The notes under the pieces are model-generated. The model saw only the letters and a list, made by a program, of their open reading frames with translations, did no database searches and was not told the origin of the DNA. Shown one piece after another: positions 23,984-32,423 of a stretch of 38,415 bases of DNA. The stretch's first letter is position 1. Each line of letters begins with the position of its first letter. This DNA is from Phycisphaerae bacterium (GTDB taxonomy: Bacteria; Planctomycetota; Phycisphaerae; Sedimentisphaerales; Anaerobacaceae): NCBI GenBank assembly GCA_029858035.1, contig JAOUFU010000002.1, positions 1 through 38,415 of the forward strand. Reading direction: 5' to 3'. Position numbers and translations under genes: made by a program.

Positions 23984-24059
23984 CTTAATTCCCGTCGTAT
24001 TTAGGTTCACTCATTTATTTGGTTTCCCATGCGCTCTTTATTGCGCGATCGGGCTCTTT

Positions 24060-24314
24060 CTAAACCGTCTTTTCTACTATCCTGACTAGGCGCCAACTCT
24101 TGGTCTTACTATAAGGGCGGCATTGCGCAACTTCAACAACATCACCAACGCCAGCCTGCTTGTGCTCGTCGTGAACGCCGAGTTTTGTTCTGCGTTTTAC
24201 ATACTTGCCGTATCTTGGATGCCTGACCTTGAAGTCAATGGCAACTTTGATGCTTTTGGCGCCACTGTTGCTCACTACGACGCCGGTTACAGTTTTTAAT
24301 TTCCGATCCTGCAT
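24060..24314 (-). CDS. rpsQ: Ribosomal protein S17
   Basis: 84 residues, an OB-fold protein binding the 5' domain of 16S rRNA. Landmarks are [39 protein letters not shown] and the end VRIVEKTV. Follows rpmC after an 88-base spacer that holds a CGCAGAG repeat element. Confidence 0.96.
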   Translation of the reverse strand: MQDRKLKTVTGVVVSNSGAKSIKVAIDFKVRHPRYGKYVKRRTKLGVHDEHKQAGVGDVVEVAQCRPYSKTKSWRLVRIVEKTV

Positions 24315-24353
24315 CTTTTAATTCCGATTTTCTACAGCAGCGTCTACAAAGCA

Positions 24354-24402
24354 CGCAGAGTTTTTTTCATTTCTTTCTCTGCGCCCTCGGCATTCTCTGC
24401 GG
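24354..24402 (-). repeat. CGCAGAG-type intergenic repeat with inverted copies
   Basis: On the plus strand CGCAGAG at 24354-24360 faces CTCTGCG at 24377-24383, and another CTCTGCG lies at 24395-24401. The first pair can form a 7-bp stem with a T-rich loop. The element starts exactly at the rpmC stop codon and fills most of the spacer before rpsQ. CGCAGAG-based interspersed sequences occur in the spacers of various bacterial genomes; their role is unknown to me. Confidence 0.65.
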
Positions 24403-24594
24403 TTAATTTTTGCTATTTTCACGCAATATCGTTTTAATCCTGGCAATATCACGCCTGACATTAGTTATAGCTTTGGAATTCTCCAGCTTTTCCGTAACCG
24501 CCTGTGAGCGCAAATCAAACAAATGCCTCTGGAGTTCTTCGAGCTTGCTCTCAATCTCATCCGGGCTCATTTCACGGTAATGCTGCGATTTCAT
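24403..24594 (-). CDS. rpmC: Ribosomal protein L29
   Basis: 63 residues, two antiparallel helices, near the tunnel exit of the 50S subunit. Landmarks are [21 protein letters not shown] and DIARIKTIL. Begins 17 bases after rplP. Confidence 0.95.
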   Translation of the reverse strand: MKSQHYREMSPDEIESKLEELQRHLFDLRSQAVTEKLENSKAITNVRRDIARIKTILRENSKN

Positions 24595-24611
24595 CTCAAG
24601 CTACCTTCTTT

Positions 24612-25031
24612 TTATAACGAATGTCTTCGTTTAATAAATCTGCACCTAATCGGCATTTTATGGGCGACCCTAACCAGTGCCTGCTTTGCCACATCCTCTT
24701 CTACACCACCAATCTCAAACATGACCTGTCCGGGCCTGACTCTGGCAACCCAAAACTCGGGCTCGCCTTTACCCTTGCCCATTCGCGTTTCCAACGGCTT
24801 CGAACTTACCGGTTTGTGCGGAAATAGTCTAAGATAAACTTTGCCTTCACGATGCAAGAAATGAGTTGCTGCGACTCGGCCGGCTTCAATTTGTCTGGCG
24901 GTTATCCAGCTTTGTTCCAGGGCCTGCAAACCGTATTCACCAAATGCCACAAAATTGGACCTGGCGGCATTACCTTTCATTTTGCCGCGTTGGCTCTTAC
25001 GGTACTTGACTCTTTTGGGCATCATGACCAT
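24612..25031 (-). CDS. rplP: Ribosomal protein L16
   Basis: 139 residues. Near the A-site tRNA elbow of the 50S subunit. [13 protein letters not shown], the Arg-rich [14 protein letters not shown] and the end [11 protein letters not shown] are characteristic. The N-terminus reads MVMMPK; the first ATG is kept because AAGG lies nine bases upstream, but the third or fourth codon could also serve. Confidence 0.96.
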   Translation of the reverse strand: MVMMPKRVKYRKSQRGKMKGNAARSNFVAFGEYGLQALEQSWITARQIEAGRVAATHFLHREGKVYLRLFPHKPVSSKPLETRMGKGKGEPEFWVARVRPGQVMFEIGGVEEDVAKQALVRVAHKMPIRCRFIKRRHSL

Positions 25032-25100
25032 TTTCTTAAACCTTTACAAACAGCGTTTGACGTATTGTTCTCTTTTTCGCCGGGGCGAAATCATCGGCCC

Positions 25101-25946
25101 CTATCCGCTATCCACTACTAAATCGTTTCCTTCGGTACTTTTTTGCTCCTCGCCACCATCTTTTACCAACGGTGCGCCAGCATCAGCTTCAGGAGTGCTT
25201 TTGCTCTTTTGTACTGGTGCCGCTTTAGGCCTACCACCATGCCTCTGCGCCGGTCCAGCCGTCCGCCTCGGTGGGCGAGACCGACGACGTGGACTCGTCT
25301 CTACCTCCTCGCCGAACTTGCCCTTATAAATCCAAACCTTAATGCCAATCGCTCCATACGTCGTTCTTGATGTTGCCACAGCGTAATCTACATTGGCATC
25401 CAAAGTATGCAGTGGGATAGAACCGAGTTTCTGCGTTTCCCTTCGTGCCATTTCTGAGCCTGCCAAACGTCCGGCGCAAATAATCTTAACTCCTTTAGCG
25501 CCCGCATTCATTGCAGCTTCACAATGCTGCTTCATTGTACGCCTAAACGAGGCTCGCTTACTTAACTGCTCAGCGATAGCTTCGGCCACAAGTGTCGCAT
25601 TCAACTCCGGTTCTTTTATCTCGACAACATTTACAGCCACTTTTCGACCCGTTATCCCTTCAAGCTCTTCTCGCAATTTATCGACCTCACCTCCTCTGGG
25701 ACCGATGACCACACCAGGGCGACCGCTGTGCAGTGTTACTTTTACTTCGTTGCGTGTTCGGATTACCTCAATCTTTGCCACAGCACCTTTGGGCAAATGA
25801 CGATTATATTTCGTGTCAACATACTGACGGATTCTCTGGTCCTCGACAAGAAATTTGCCGTAATCAGCCTTGGGAGCAAACCATGTACTTTGCCACCCAA
25901 GCGTTATTCCCGTTCTAAAACCTATTGGCGATACTTTCTGGCCCAT
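25101..25946 (-). CDS. rpsC: Ribosomal protein S3 with extended C-terminal tail
   Basis: 281 residues against about 230 in E. coli. Core: MGQKVSPIGFRTGITLGWQS, the KH domain with VIGPRGGEVDKL, and TTYGAIGIKVWIYKGKFGEE. S3 lies at the mRNA entry channel. From about residue 218 a tail follows, first Arg/Pro-rich (SPRRRSRPPRRTAGPAQR), then acidic and Gly/Asp-rich to the end. A basic-then-acidic tail also appears on L17 here. Between rplV and rplP. Confidence 0.97.
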   Translation of the reverse strand: MGQKVSPIGFRTGITLGWQSTWFAPKADYGKFLVEDQRIRQYVDTKYNRHLPKGAVAKIEVIRTRNEVKVTLHSGRPGVVIGPRGGEVDKLREELEGITGRKVAVNVVEIKEPELNATLVAEAIAEQLSKRASFRRTMKQHCEAAMNAGAKGVKIICAGRLAGSEMARRETQKLGSIPLHTLDANVDYAVATSRTTYGAIGIKVWIYKGKFGEEVETSPRRRSRPPRRTAGPAQRHGGRPKAAPVQKSKSTPEADAGAPLVKDGGEEQKSTEGNDLVVDSG

Positions 25947-25969
25947 AATCTTGTGTCTCGTATTGCGTT

Positions 25970-26518
25970 TTATGCTTGTGTTACTGTTATATGTATGTGA
26001 CAGGCCTTTTTACTAATAGGATGCGCTCTGCCTCTGTCCTTTGGTATCCATCTTTTTGTACCGATGCGGACTCCCGCATCATCAACACGGGCACTGCTGA
26101 CATATAGATTATCAACATCAGCCTGCTGCTCATCAGCATCAGCAACGGCACTTCTCAAAACCTTGTTAATCATAGCTGCAGCACGTTTTTGTGTGAACTT
26201 CAAGATATCCATTGCGTCCTGGACGCTTCGGCCGGCTATCAACTGTGTAACGAGTCTGACCTTGCGTGCTGACATTGGAGCAAAACGATAAGACGAACGC
26301 CAGTCAAGCAAATCATTTACCTCAGCAGATAAAGCCGCCGCCAGGTGGCGAATATCCTCCGCTCCCGGCTTGGGCTTAAAAAGGCCTTTCTGCCAGTTTC
26401 TAACAGCCACGATGGATTCCTTCTTGCTAAGCCCCGGCCTGGCAAGCTGATCAGACAACTGCTCCACATTCATCTGTTGCTGTTGACAAAGCTCTTTAAA
26501 CTTATTAGCACTTAACAT
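25970..26518 (-). CDS. rplV: Ribosomal protein L22 with N-terminal HTH-like extension
   Basis: 182 residues. The L22 core begins at about residue 74 (YRFAPMSARKVRLVTQLIAG) and includes the loop that lines the exit tunnel, ending PISKKACHIHITV. The preceding 73 residues are helical: MLSANKFKELCQQQQMNVEQ, then VRNWQKG and a helix around AEDIRHLAAALSAEVNDL. They look like a Cro/C1-type helix-turn-helix fold, in which a short helix pair is followed by a residue pattern for operator recognition. The fusion is in frame with no internal stop. Similar extensions may be shared by related planctomycetes; I could not check. Confidence 0.95.
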   Translation of the reverse strand: MLSANKFKELCQQQQMNVEQLSDQLARPGLSKKESIVAVRNWQKGLFKPKPGAEDIRHLAAALSAEVNDLLDWRSSYRFAPMSARKVRLVTQLIAGRSVQDAMDILKFTQKRAAAMINKVLRSAVADADEQQADVDNLYVSSARVDDAGVRIGTKRWIPKDRGRAHPISKKACHIHITVTQA

Positions 26519-26540
26519 ATCTTTTTAACTCAACTAAAAA

Positions 26541-26563
26541 CGAAATTCGAATATTGAATTTCG
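26541..26563. repeat. Inverted repeat in the rpsS-rplV spacer
   Basis: CGAAATTC (26541-26548) and GAATTTCG (26556-26563) are perfect reverse complements with a seven-base loop. There is no T-run, so it is not a normal terminator. Part of the spacer-repeat theme of this cluster. Confidence 0.5.
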
Positions 26564-26576
26564 AAACTAATATCCG

Positions 26577-26846
26577 TTATCTTATTTTCTTGCTTGAATG
26601 ACCTTTAAAGACCCTTGTTGGCGAAAATTCTCCCAACTTATGTCCAACCATATCCTCGGTGACAAAAACCTTATGAAACATCTTGCCGTTATGGACCATA
26701 AAGGTAAAACCCACAAACTCCGGAATTATCGTGCATCTTCTTGCCCAGGTCTTTATTGGATCACGAGAACCTGAGCCAATTTGCCTGTTGACCTTAGCAA
26801 ACAGTTTATCATCAACATATGGTCCTTTTTTAAGAGATCTTCCCAT
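26577..26846 (-). CDS. rpsS: Ribosomal protein S19
   Basis: 89 residues. 30S head protein that contacts S13 and the A-site finger. [39 protein letters not shown] and the end [16 protein letters not shown] are typical. Between rplB and rplV. Confidence 0.97.
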   Translation of the reverse strand: MGRSLKKGPYVDDKLFAKVNRQIGSGSRDPIKTWARRCTIIPEFVGFTFMVHNGKMFHKVFVTEDMVGHKLGEFSPTRVFKGHSSKKIR

Positions 26847-26865
26847 TTTTTTATGTCTCGTATCT

Positions 26866-26888
26866 CGTGAAGCGTACGTCGCTTCACG
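26866..26888. repeat. Perfect 9-bp inverted repeat in the rplB-rpsS spacer
   Basis: CGTGAAGCG (26866-26874), loop TACGT, CGCTTCACG (26880-26888). The GTGAAGC half recurs in the spacers rplW-rplB and rpsN-rpsH. The stem stands 20-42 bases before the rpsS ATG and is followed by CGAGATACGAGACAT. It has no T-run. Confidence 0.6.
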
Positions 26889-26891
26889 CTG

Positions 26892-27743
26892 TTACAGAAC
26901 TAATTGTCCCTGCCTTTTATTTTTGCGTCTTCGAATAATCCTCTTGTTACTGGTATTGCGTGGATTTCTTGTCTTTCCACCTTTTGCCAGCACACCTGTC
27001 GGCGAACAAGGGTGCCTCCCACCACCTCGATGACCTTCTCCACCGCCCAGAGGGTGGTCAACAGGATTCATCGCATTGCCACTTACATGTGGCTTTCGCC
27101 CCATATGGCGTTTTCGTCCGGCCTTACCGATCCTAACATTCTGGTGGTCTGGATTACTCAGTCGGCCAATTGTGGCCCGACATTCCTTGCGAAGCATCCG
27201 CATTTCACCACTTGGCAAAATGATGGTGACCCAATCACCTTCTTTGGCCACAATTCTTGCAGCGTTGCCGGCGCCCCTAACCAGCTTTCCGCCCTGTCCG
27301 GCCGTCATTTCGATATTGTGAATTTCCATGCCGGCGGGAATCGCCTCCAGAGGCATTGCATTACCAATCTTAGGTTCACAAGATAGCCCGCTTTCCAACC
27401 TGTCTCCGGGCTTTACACCCTGCGGGGTTAATATATATCTTTTCTCACCGTCGGCGTAATGCAGAAGGGATATAAAGCAATTTCTGTTAGGATCGTATTC
27501 AATCGTTGCCACCTTTGCGGAAACACCGTCTTTGTTACGTTTGAAATCGATAATACGATAAATTTTTCTTGCCCCGCCACCTCTGAACCGGGCGGTAATA
27601 ACACCGTGATGATTTCTTCCACCGGTCTTCTTTATCCGCCTGCAGAGCGACTTCTCCGGCTTTGTAGTGGTCAGATCAGCGTAATCATTCACCGAGCTGT
27701 TTCTACGTCCGGCACTTGTTGGTTTGTAAACTCGAATACCCAT
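26892..27743 (-). CDS. rplB: Ribosomal protein L2
   Basis: 283 residues. 23S-binding protein close to the peptidyl-transferase centre. Core landmarks: GRNHHGVITARFRGGG, KPGDRLESG, LVRGAGNAARIVAKEG and GRKPHVSGNAMNPVDHP. The signature that in many bacteria reads VDHPHGGGEG is VDHPLGGGEG here, followed by GGRHPCSPTG, replacing one conserved His by Leu. Confidence 0.97.
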   Translation of the reverse strand: MGIRVYKPTSAGRRNSSVNDYADLTTTKPEKSLCRRIKKTGGRNHHGVITARFRGGGARKIYRIIDFKRNKDGVSAKVATIEYDPNRNCFISLLHYADGEKRYILTPQGVKPGDRLESGLSCEPKIGNAMPLEAIPAGMEIHNIEMTAGQGGKLVRGAGNAARIVAKEGDWVTIILPSGEMRMLRKECRATIGRLSNPDHQNVRIGKAGRKRHMGRKPHVSGNAMNPVDHPLGGGEGHRGGGRHPCSPTGVLAKGGKTRNPRNTSNKRIIRRRKNKRQGQLVL

Positions 27744-27784
27744 AATACTATCTCGTATCTGGCTTCACGCTTTTACTTTTTCTT

Positions 27785-28075
27785 TTAGAACAAATCTATA
27801 TGGAACTCCGGATCCAAAAACACAACAGCTTTTTTCCAACTCGGTTTGCTGCCGTATGTTCTGCCTCTGCGGCGGAGTTTGCCTCTGTAGTTAGCGGTTC
27901 TCACTTTTCGAACCTTAACATTGTATATTTTTTCCACAGCATTTTTTATCTGGATTTTATTAGCCTTTTTATTTACCTCGAAGGAGTACGCACCTTTTGT
28001 ATTCGCAAAGTGTACGCCCTGCTCTGTAACCAAAGGGCGAATTATTATATCAAAGTCGTTTATAGTAACTGCCAT
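27785..28075 (-). CDS. rplW: Ribosomal protein L23
   Basis: 96 residues. It docks trigger factor and SRP at the tunnel exit. Landmarks are IIRPLVTEQG, YSFEVNKKANKIQIKNAVEKI and YNVKVRKVRTANYRGKLRRR. Its ATG overlaps the rplD stop by one base (TAATG), so the pair is coupled. Confidence 0.96.
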   Translation of the reverse strand: MAVTINDFDIIIRPLVTEQGVHFANTKGAYSFEVNKKANKIQIKNAVEKIYNVKVRKVRTANYRGKLRRRGRTYGSKPSWKKAVVFLDPEFHIDLF

Positions 28076-28716
28076 TAATTTTCACCTGCCTCATCTTTGA
28101 CTAAAAGTGACAAAAAAGCCTCTTTAGTTATCAGCATCTTGCGGTGGTTGCAAATATCACCGGCGTTGAGTTCAACAGCAGGCATAACTGAGACTTTCGG
28201 AATATTCTTAGCTGATTTGTAAAGATTATCATCATAGTCGCTAATTGTCACGAGGCAACTGTCCTTCGAAAGAATCTTTAAATTACTCAGAATGTTTACG
28301 AAATCACTGGTGTGTGGCTTTTCAAAGTTGAGTCCGTCCACCACGACAACATTGTTACTCAAAAGCTTTGCCAATATTGCCGAGTTTCTGGCCAATCTTC
28401 TCTGTTTTTTGGGCATACGTTTACGGAAACTCCTGACTACCTTGGCAAATGTAACGCCGCCGCCGACCCGTTTGCCTGTTCTTCGGTTACCAACACGCGC
28501 AAAACCCGTACCTTTTTGCCTAAAGAGCTTTCTTCCCGAGCCGACTGCCATACTTCTACCCTTTGTTGCTGCTGTTCCCAAACGCTTGTTAGCATGATAC
28601 ATAACAATCGCCTGCTTGAGCAGTGGATACCTGACCGAACTGCCCAAAGCCGACTCGTCGACCTTTAGGCTATCAACTTCCTGACCATCTCTGTTGTAAA
28701 CAGCCAAGTCAATCAT
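28075..28716 (-). CDS. rplD: Ribosomal protein L4
   Basis: 213 residues. Its long loop reaches the exit tunnel (RKLFRQKGTGFARVGNRRTG here). In E. coli L4 also represses the S10 operon. The C-terminal half includes VVVDGLNFEKPHTSDFVNIL. Between rplC and rplW in the S10 order. Confidence 0.97.
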   Translation of the reverse strand: MIDLAVYNRDGQEVDSLKVDESALGSSVRYPLLKQAIVMYHANKRLGTAATKGRSMAVGSGRKLFRQKGTGFARVGNRRTGKRVGGGVTFAKVVRSFRKRMPKKQRRLARNSAILAKLLSNNVVVVDGLNFEKPHTSDFVNILSNLKILSKDSCLVTISDYDDNLYKSAKNIPKVSVMPAVELNAGDICNHRKMLITKEAFLSLLVKDEAGEN

Positions 28717-28736
28717 CTCTCACATCTTGCTCCAAA

Positions 28737-29384
28737 TTAGACCTTTTTGGCACTACGGACAAGACAATAGCCGCCCGGAGGGCCTGGTACAGCACCTTTG
28801 ACTACTAATAAGTTTTTCTCTTCGTCTATTGCGACGAGTCTATGGTTTTTTGTTGTGATCCGACAGTTGCCCATATGTCCTGCCATTCGTTTGCCTTTTT
28901 TTGGCTTTCCGCCATGTCCGGCATCGCTGGCGAAACTTGAAATTGAGCCAGGCGCTCTGTGTTTTCGTTCGGTTCCGTGGGAGGCCGGGAATCCACCAAA
29001 GCCATGTCGTTTCATCACGCCGGCAAAGCCTTTGCCTTTACCGGTACCTACAACATCGACCAACTTGCTATCTACAAAAACCGAAACAGTGATAGAATCT
29101 CCGACTTTGTACTCCGTTTCGGTCTCTTCGGGCAGTCTCATCTCTTTAACAAATCTCTTTGGGGCCGTATCAGCTTTTTGAGCATGCCCAACTTGGGGAT
29201 TCTTTCTGCGCGAAGCCTTTACATCATCAAAACCCAGCTGAACAGCATTGTAGCCATCAGTATCGGCCGTTTTTACCTGCATAACAACACAAGGTCCCGC
29301 TTGTATGACCGTAACAGGCAGCAACTTGCCCGATTCGTCATAGACCTGAGTCATTCCAACTTTTTTTCCCAACAACATTGCCAT
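28737..29384 (-). CDS. rplC: Ribosomal protein L3
   Basis: 215 residues from MAMLLGKKVGMTQVYDESG, chosen because GAGAG lies eight bases before this ATG; another ATG lies two codons earlier. L3 starts 50S assembly. The W-finger/loop segment is FAGVMKRHGFGGFPASHGTE with RAPGSI after it, and KKGKRMAGHMG follows. Confidence 0.97.
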   Translation of the reverse strand: MAMLLGKKVGMTQVYDESGKLLPVTVIQAGPCVVMQVKTADTDGYNAVQLGFDDVKASRRKNPQVGHAQKADTAPKRFVKEMRLPEETETEYKVGDSITVSVFVDSKLVDVVGTGKGKGFAGVMKRHGFGGFPASHGTERKHRAPGSISSFASDAGHGGKPKKGKRMAGHMGNCRITTKNHRLVAIDEEKNLLVVKGAVPGPPGGYCLVRSAKKV

Positions 29385-29421
29385 TATCATATCTCTCGTC
29401 GCTCGTTGCCCGAATCAAGTT

Positions 29422-29736
29422 TCACGCTTTTATCTTCACGAAGACACCAGCCGGTACCACTAAGCGGTTCAACACCTCGACCGTTCGTGCGTTGGCCTCG
29501 TGAATATCAATTAGACGCTTATGAGTTCTCAACTCAAACTGCTCACGCGATTTTTTATCGATGTGAGGACTCCGTAAAACGGTGTATCTCTCAATACGCG
29601 TAGGCAACGGCACCGGACCACTGACACGGGCGTTTGTCTTTCGAGCGTGCTCTACTATCTCTTTAGCAGATGCATCAAGAGCCCTGTGGTCGTAGGCCTC
29701 CATTCTAATCCTTATTCTTTCGGTTTCAGTAGCCAT
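29422..29736 (-). CDS. rpsJ: Ribosomal protein S10
   Basis: 104 residues. Head protein of the 30S subunit and NusG/NusB partner in transcription antitermination. Landmarks are [27 protein letters not shown] and [21 protein letters not shown]. It opens the S10 part of the cluster after a 508-base spacer that follows fusA. Confidence 0.97.
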   Translation of the reverse strand: MATETERIRIRMEAYDHRALDASAKEIVEHARKTNARVSGPVPLPTRIERYTVLRSPHIDKKSREQFELRTHKRLIDIHEANARTVEVLNRLVVPAGVFVKIKA

Positions 29737-29810
29737 AATTTCTCTTTAAGCTTTTAGTGGACAGAATCTTTTTCGTGATTTCATCCCTTAAGACTCATAA
29801 ATCTGTAAAA

Positions 29811-29839
29811 TATATATACTTATAAACCAAAAATAACAA
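29811..29839 (-). promoter_or_regulatory. Possible promoter for the S10 cluster
   Basis: Read on the minus strand: TTGTTA (29839-29834), 17 bases, TATATA (29816-29811). It would start transcription near 29804, about 70 bases before rpsJ. The region is AT-rich, so a chance match is quite possible. Confidence 0.3.
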
Positions 29840-30244
29840 AAAAATACACTCTCTGAATATAATTTTTCTACTATCTGTTAAATCTACGTTGTTTGTTTTT
29901 GGCAGGAAAGACCTTATTTCGCTGATTATTGACCTTTTTTCCGGTTGCAATCTTCAATGATCAACTATCAAATTCGTCTTCCTTAAGAATTAGGGTTCGG
30001 ACCTATCTGTTGCCCTTCCTAAGCCATTTATCAGCTCTGGAACACCTTTAGGTGCAACGAAACACCTTTCAAAAACCATCCATGACCACCAAATTACAGG
30101 TATGCTACAGCCCAACTGGTTTACGCAACGTCATCCTTGACGATGCTCGCTACGGCTAAAACGTATATTTCTACCACACAAATCAAGTAATATCAATAAT
30201 AATTTCAATAAAAAACGACAAAAAATAAAAATAATCATTATTTT
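29840..30244 (-). other. Gap between fusA and rpsJ with a structured block
   Basis: No gene is seen here; in many bacteria tuf lies in this place. The flanks are AT-rich, but about 29990-30170 is clearly richer in G and C. It contains CGTCA-TCCT-TGACG (30129-30142) and the set CACCT (30043-30047), AGGTG (30050-30054), CACCT (30063-30067), which can pair in two mutually exclusive ways. The block could be a structured leader of the S10 operon or a copy of a dispersed repeat. Confidence 0.4.
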
Positions 30245-32320
30245 TTAAAGAATAATTTGCTGAGCGATCTGCTCAGGGACCTTCTCATAGCTTAACGGCT
30301 CCAAAGTAAAGGTTCCCCGTCCTGCTGTGGCACTTCTAATCTCGCTTGAATACCCGAACATTTCCGCCATAGGCACCTTTGCATCGATTACACGCATATT
30401 TCCATGTACGTGGCAATCCGTTATCAAGCCCCTTTTTCCAAGTATATTGCCCTGAACCGCCCCAAAAGAAGCTTCCGGAACTACCACTTGAAGCCGCATT
30501 ACTGGTTCAAGTAAAACCGGCCCAGCTTGGCCGAGGGCTTTTTCTACCGCAATTGCGGCAGCCTGCTCAAAAGCCAATTCGGAAGAATCCACCGAATGGA
30601 ATGAGCCATCAATCAACGTAACTTTAACTCCCACAACAGGATAGCTTGCCAACACACCAGTGCCGAGAGCATCCTTTACCCCCCTCTCCACAGCAGGGAT
30701 ATACTCTCTCGGCACAGCGTTGGATACAATTTTGTTTTCAAACTCAATCTCGCGACTCGTAAGACCATCCTCCGTCAACAATGGCTCAATGAACAAAACA
30801 ACATGGCCGTATTGGCCATGACCTCCCGTTTGACGTATGAATTTGCCCTCCACCTGTGCCGATTTTGTAATAGCTTCCTTATAAGCTACTCTGGGCTTGC
30901 TAACTCTGACATTAATCCCTTTTTCCCTTACAAGTTTGTGCTGGAGTACCTCCAGATGAAGTTCGCCCATTCCGCTGATGATTGTCTGGCCTGTTTCGAC
31001 ATCTACTTTACATGCAAAAGTCGGATCTTCACGCCTTAAATCAGCCAGTGCATCTGCCAACTTTGCCTTTTCTACTGAGGTAATGGGTTCTATCGACATA
31101 GTAATAACAGTTTGAGGAAATGTAATACTCGGCAAACAAACGGGATTTTTGGGATCGCAAATCGTATCACCTGTAAGAGTTTGTTTTAATCCTACGACTG
31201 CGACAATATCGCCGGCACTGGCCGAGTCTAAAATTTTTCGCTCGTCAGCGTGCATCTCAAATATCCTGGTTATATTTTCCCGTTTGTTGCGATTTGCGTT
31301 CAAAACCCTTCTGCCGGACTTTAACGTGCCTTGATAAATCCTTAGAAAGCTCAAATCGCCGTGCATATCGCTTGTAATCTTAAATGCAAGTGCGACCAAG
31401 CTGTCATTACGGTCACATTTAACCGATATCTTCTTTTTTTCGTCAGTCGGTTTATGCCCAACCAACTCGGGCTTGTCTAATGGAGATGGCAGATATGCCA
31501 GGACACCATCAAGCAGCCTTTGCACACCGATGTATTTCAAGGCCGAACCGACGAATACGGGATTAAGTTTATTGCTTAACGTTGCTTTCCGAATTGCTCT
31601 ATTAATCAATTGACTATCTATTGGCTTATCATGGACATAGTTGTCCATCAGCTCGGCATCGACTTCGGCTGCAAGCTCGATCATCTGGCTTCTTAGTCGC
31701 TCTGCAGTTTGTTGCAATTCGGCGGGAATATCAGTCTCCTCAAAGGTGGCTCCAAGCTCTTCCGACTTGTAGAAAACCGCCTTGAATTTAATCAAGTCTA
31801 TGATCCCGGCAAAAGAGTCTCCGGCTCCGATAGGAATCTGTAACAGAATCGGATTGGCAAGGAGCTTGTCGCGAATAGAGTTGACGGACATCTCGAAATC
31901 AGCGCCAACCTTGTCCATCTTGTTTATAAAGCAAAGACAAGATAAATTGTATTTTTGTCCCTGCCTCCAGACAGTCTCGCTCTGGGCCTGCACGCCCTCG
32001 CTGGCATCAAATACAGCTACAGCACCATCGAGAACACGAAGCGACCTTTCAACCTCAGCCGTAAAATCAATATGCCCTGGTGTGTCAATAAGGTTAATTT
32101 CAGAGCCTTTCCAGGGACACTTGGTCGCGGCTGAAGTAATAGTAATGCCTCTTTTTTGCTCTTCCTCCATAAAGTCCATAACAGCGGTACCATCGTGCAC
32201 CTCGCCCATTTTGTAGGTTTTTCCCGTATAGAAAAGAATTCGCTCGGTTATCGTTGTTTTGCCGGCGTCGATATGCGCCATAATCCCAATATTACGTAAT
32301 TTTCCCAAAGTACTCGGCAT
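30245..32320 (-). CDS. fusA: Elongation factor G
   Basis: 691 residues from [20 protein letters not shown]; an earlier ATG 11 codons upstream overlaps spacer. GTPase that drives translocation. G motifs: [31 protein letters not shown] and GSALK. Domain IV and V are present ([22 protein letters not shown] near the end). The ribosome-binding stretch AAGAGAGACAG precedes the ATG. A strong terminator lies between rpsG and this gene. Confidence 0.97.
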   Translation of the reverse strand: MPSTLGKLRNIGIMAHIDAGKTTITERILFYTGKTYKMGEVHDGTAVMDFMEEEQKRGITITSAATKCPWKGSEINLIDTPGHIDFTAEVERSLRVLDGAVAVFDASEGVQAQSETVWRQGQKYNLSCLCFINKMDKVGADFEMSVNSIRDKLLANPILLQIPIGAGDSFAGIIDLIKFKAVFYKSEELGATFEETDIPAELQQTAERLRSQMIELAAEVDAELMDNYVHDKPIDSQLINRAIRKATLSNKLNPVFVGSALKYIGVQRLLDGVLAYLPSPLDKPELVGHKPTDEKKKISVKCDRNDSLVALAFKITSDMHGDLSFLRIYQGTLKSGRRVLNANRNKRENITRIFEMHADERKILDSASAGDIVAVVGLKQTLTGDTICDPKNPVCLPSITFPQTVITMSIEPITSVEKAKLADALADLRREDPTFACKVDVETGQTIISGMGELHLEVLQHKLVREKGINVRVSKPRVAYKEAITKSAQVEGKFIRQTGGHGQYGHVVLFIEPLLTEDGLTSREIEFENKIVSNAVPREYIPAVERGVKDALGTGVLASYPVVGVKVTLIDGSFHSVDSSELAFEQAAAIAVEKALGQAGPVLLEPVMRLQVVVPEASFGAVQGNILGKRGLITDCHVHGNMRVIDAKVPMAEMFGYSSEIRSATAGRGTFTLEPLSYEKVPEQIAQQIIL

Positions 32321-32364
32321 AATCTGTCTCTCTTCTTTCGTATACCAAGACACAGCTTACGAAT

Positions 32365-32409
32365 AAAAAAACTGCCACGGTCATATTTTATAAACGCACC
32401 GTGGCAGTT
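32365..32409 (-). terminator. Strong intrinsic terminator between rpsG and fusA
   Basis: On the minus strand AACTGCCACGGT (32409-32398) pairs perfectly with ACCGTGGCAGTT (32381-32370), a 12-bp stem with a 16-base loop, followed directly by TTTTT (32369-32365). It starts 15 bases after the rpsG stop codon and ends 45 bases before the fusA start. It has all the marks of a rho-independent terminator. Confidence 0.85.
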
Positions 32410-32423
32410 AAAACCAACGAATC

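Noticed and set aside
29990-30170. Pseudogene of tuf
   Set aside because: Short frames in the block show none of the EF-Tu motifs, so the gap is not a visible relic of tuf.
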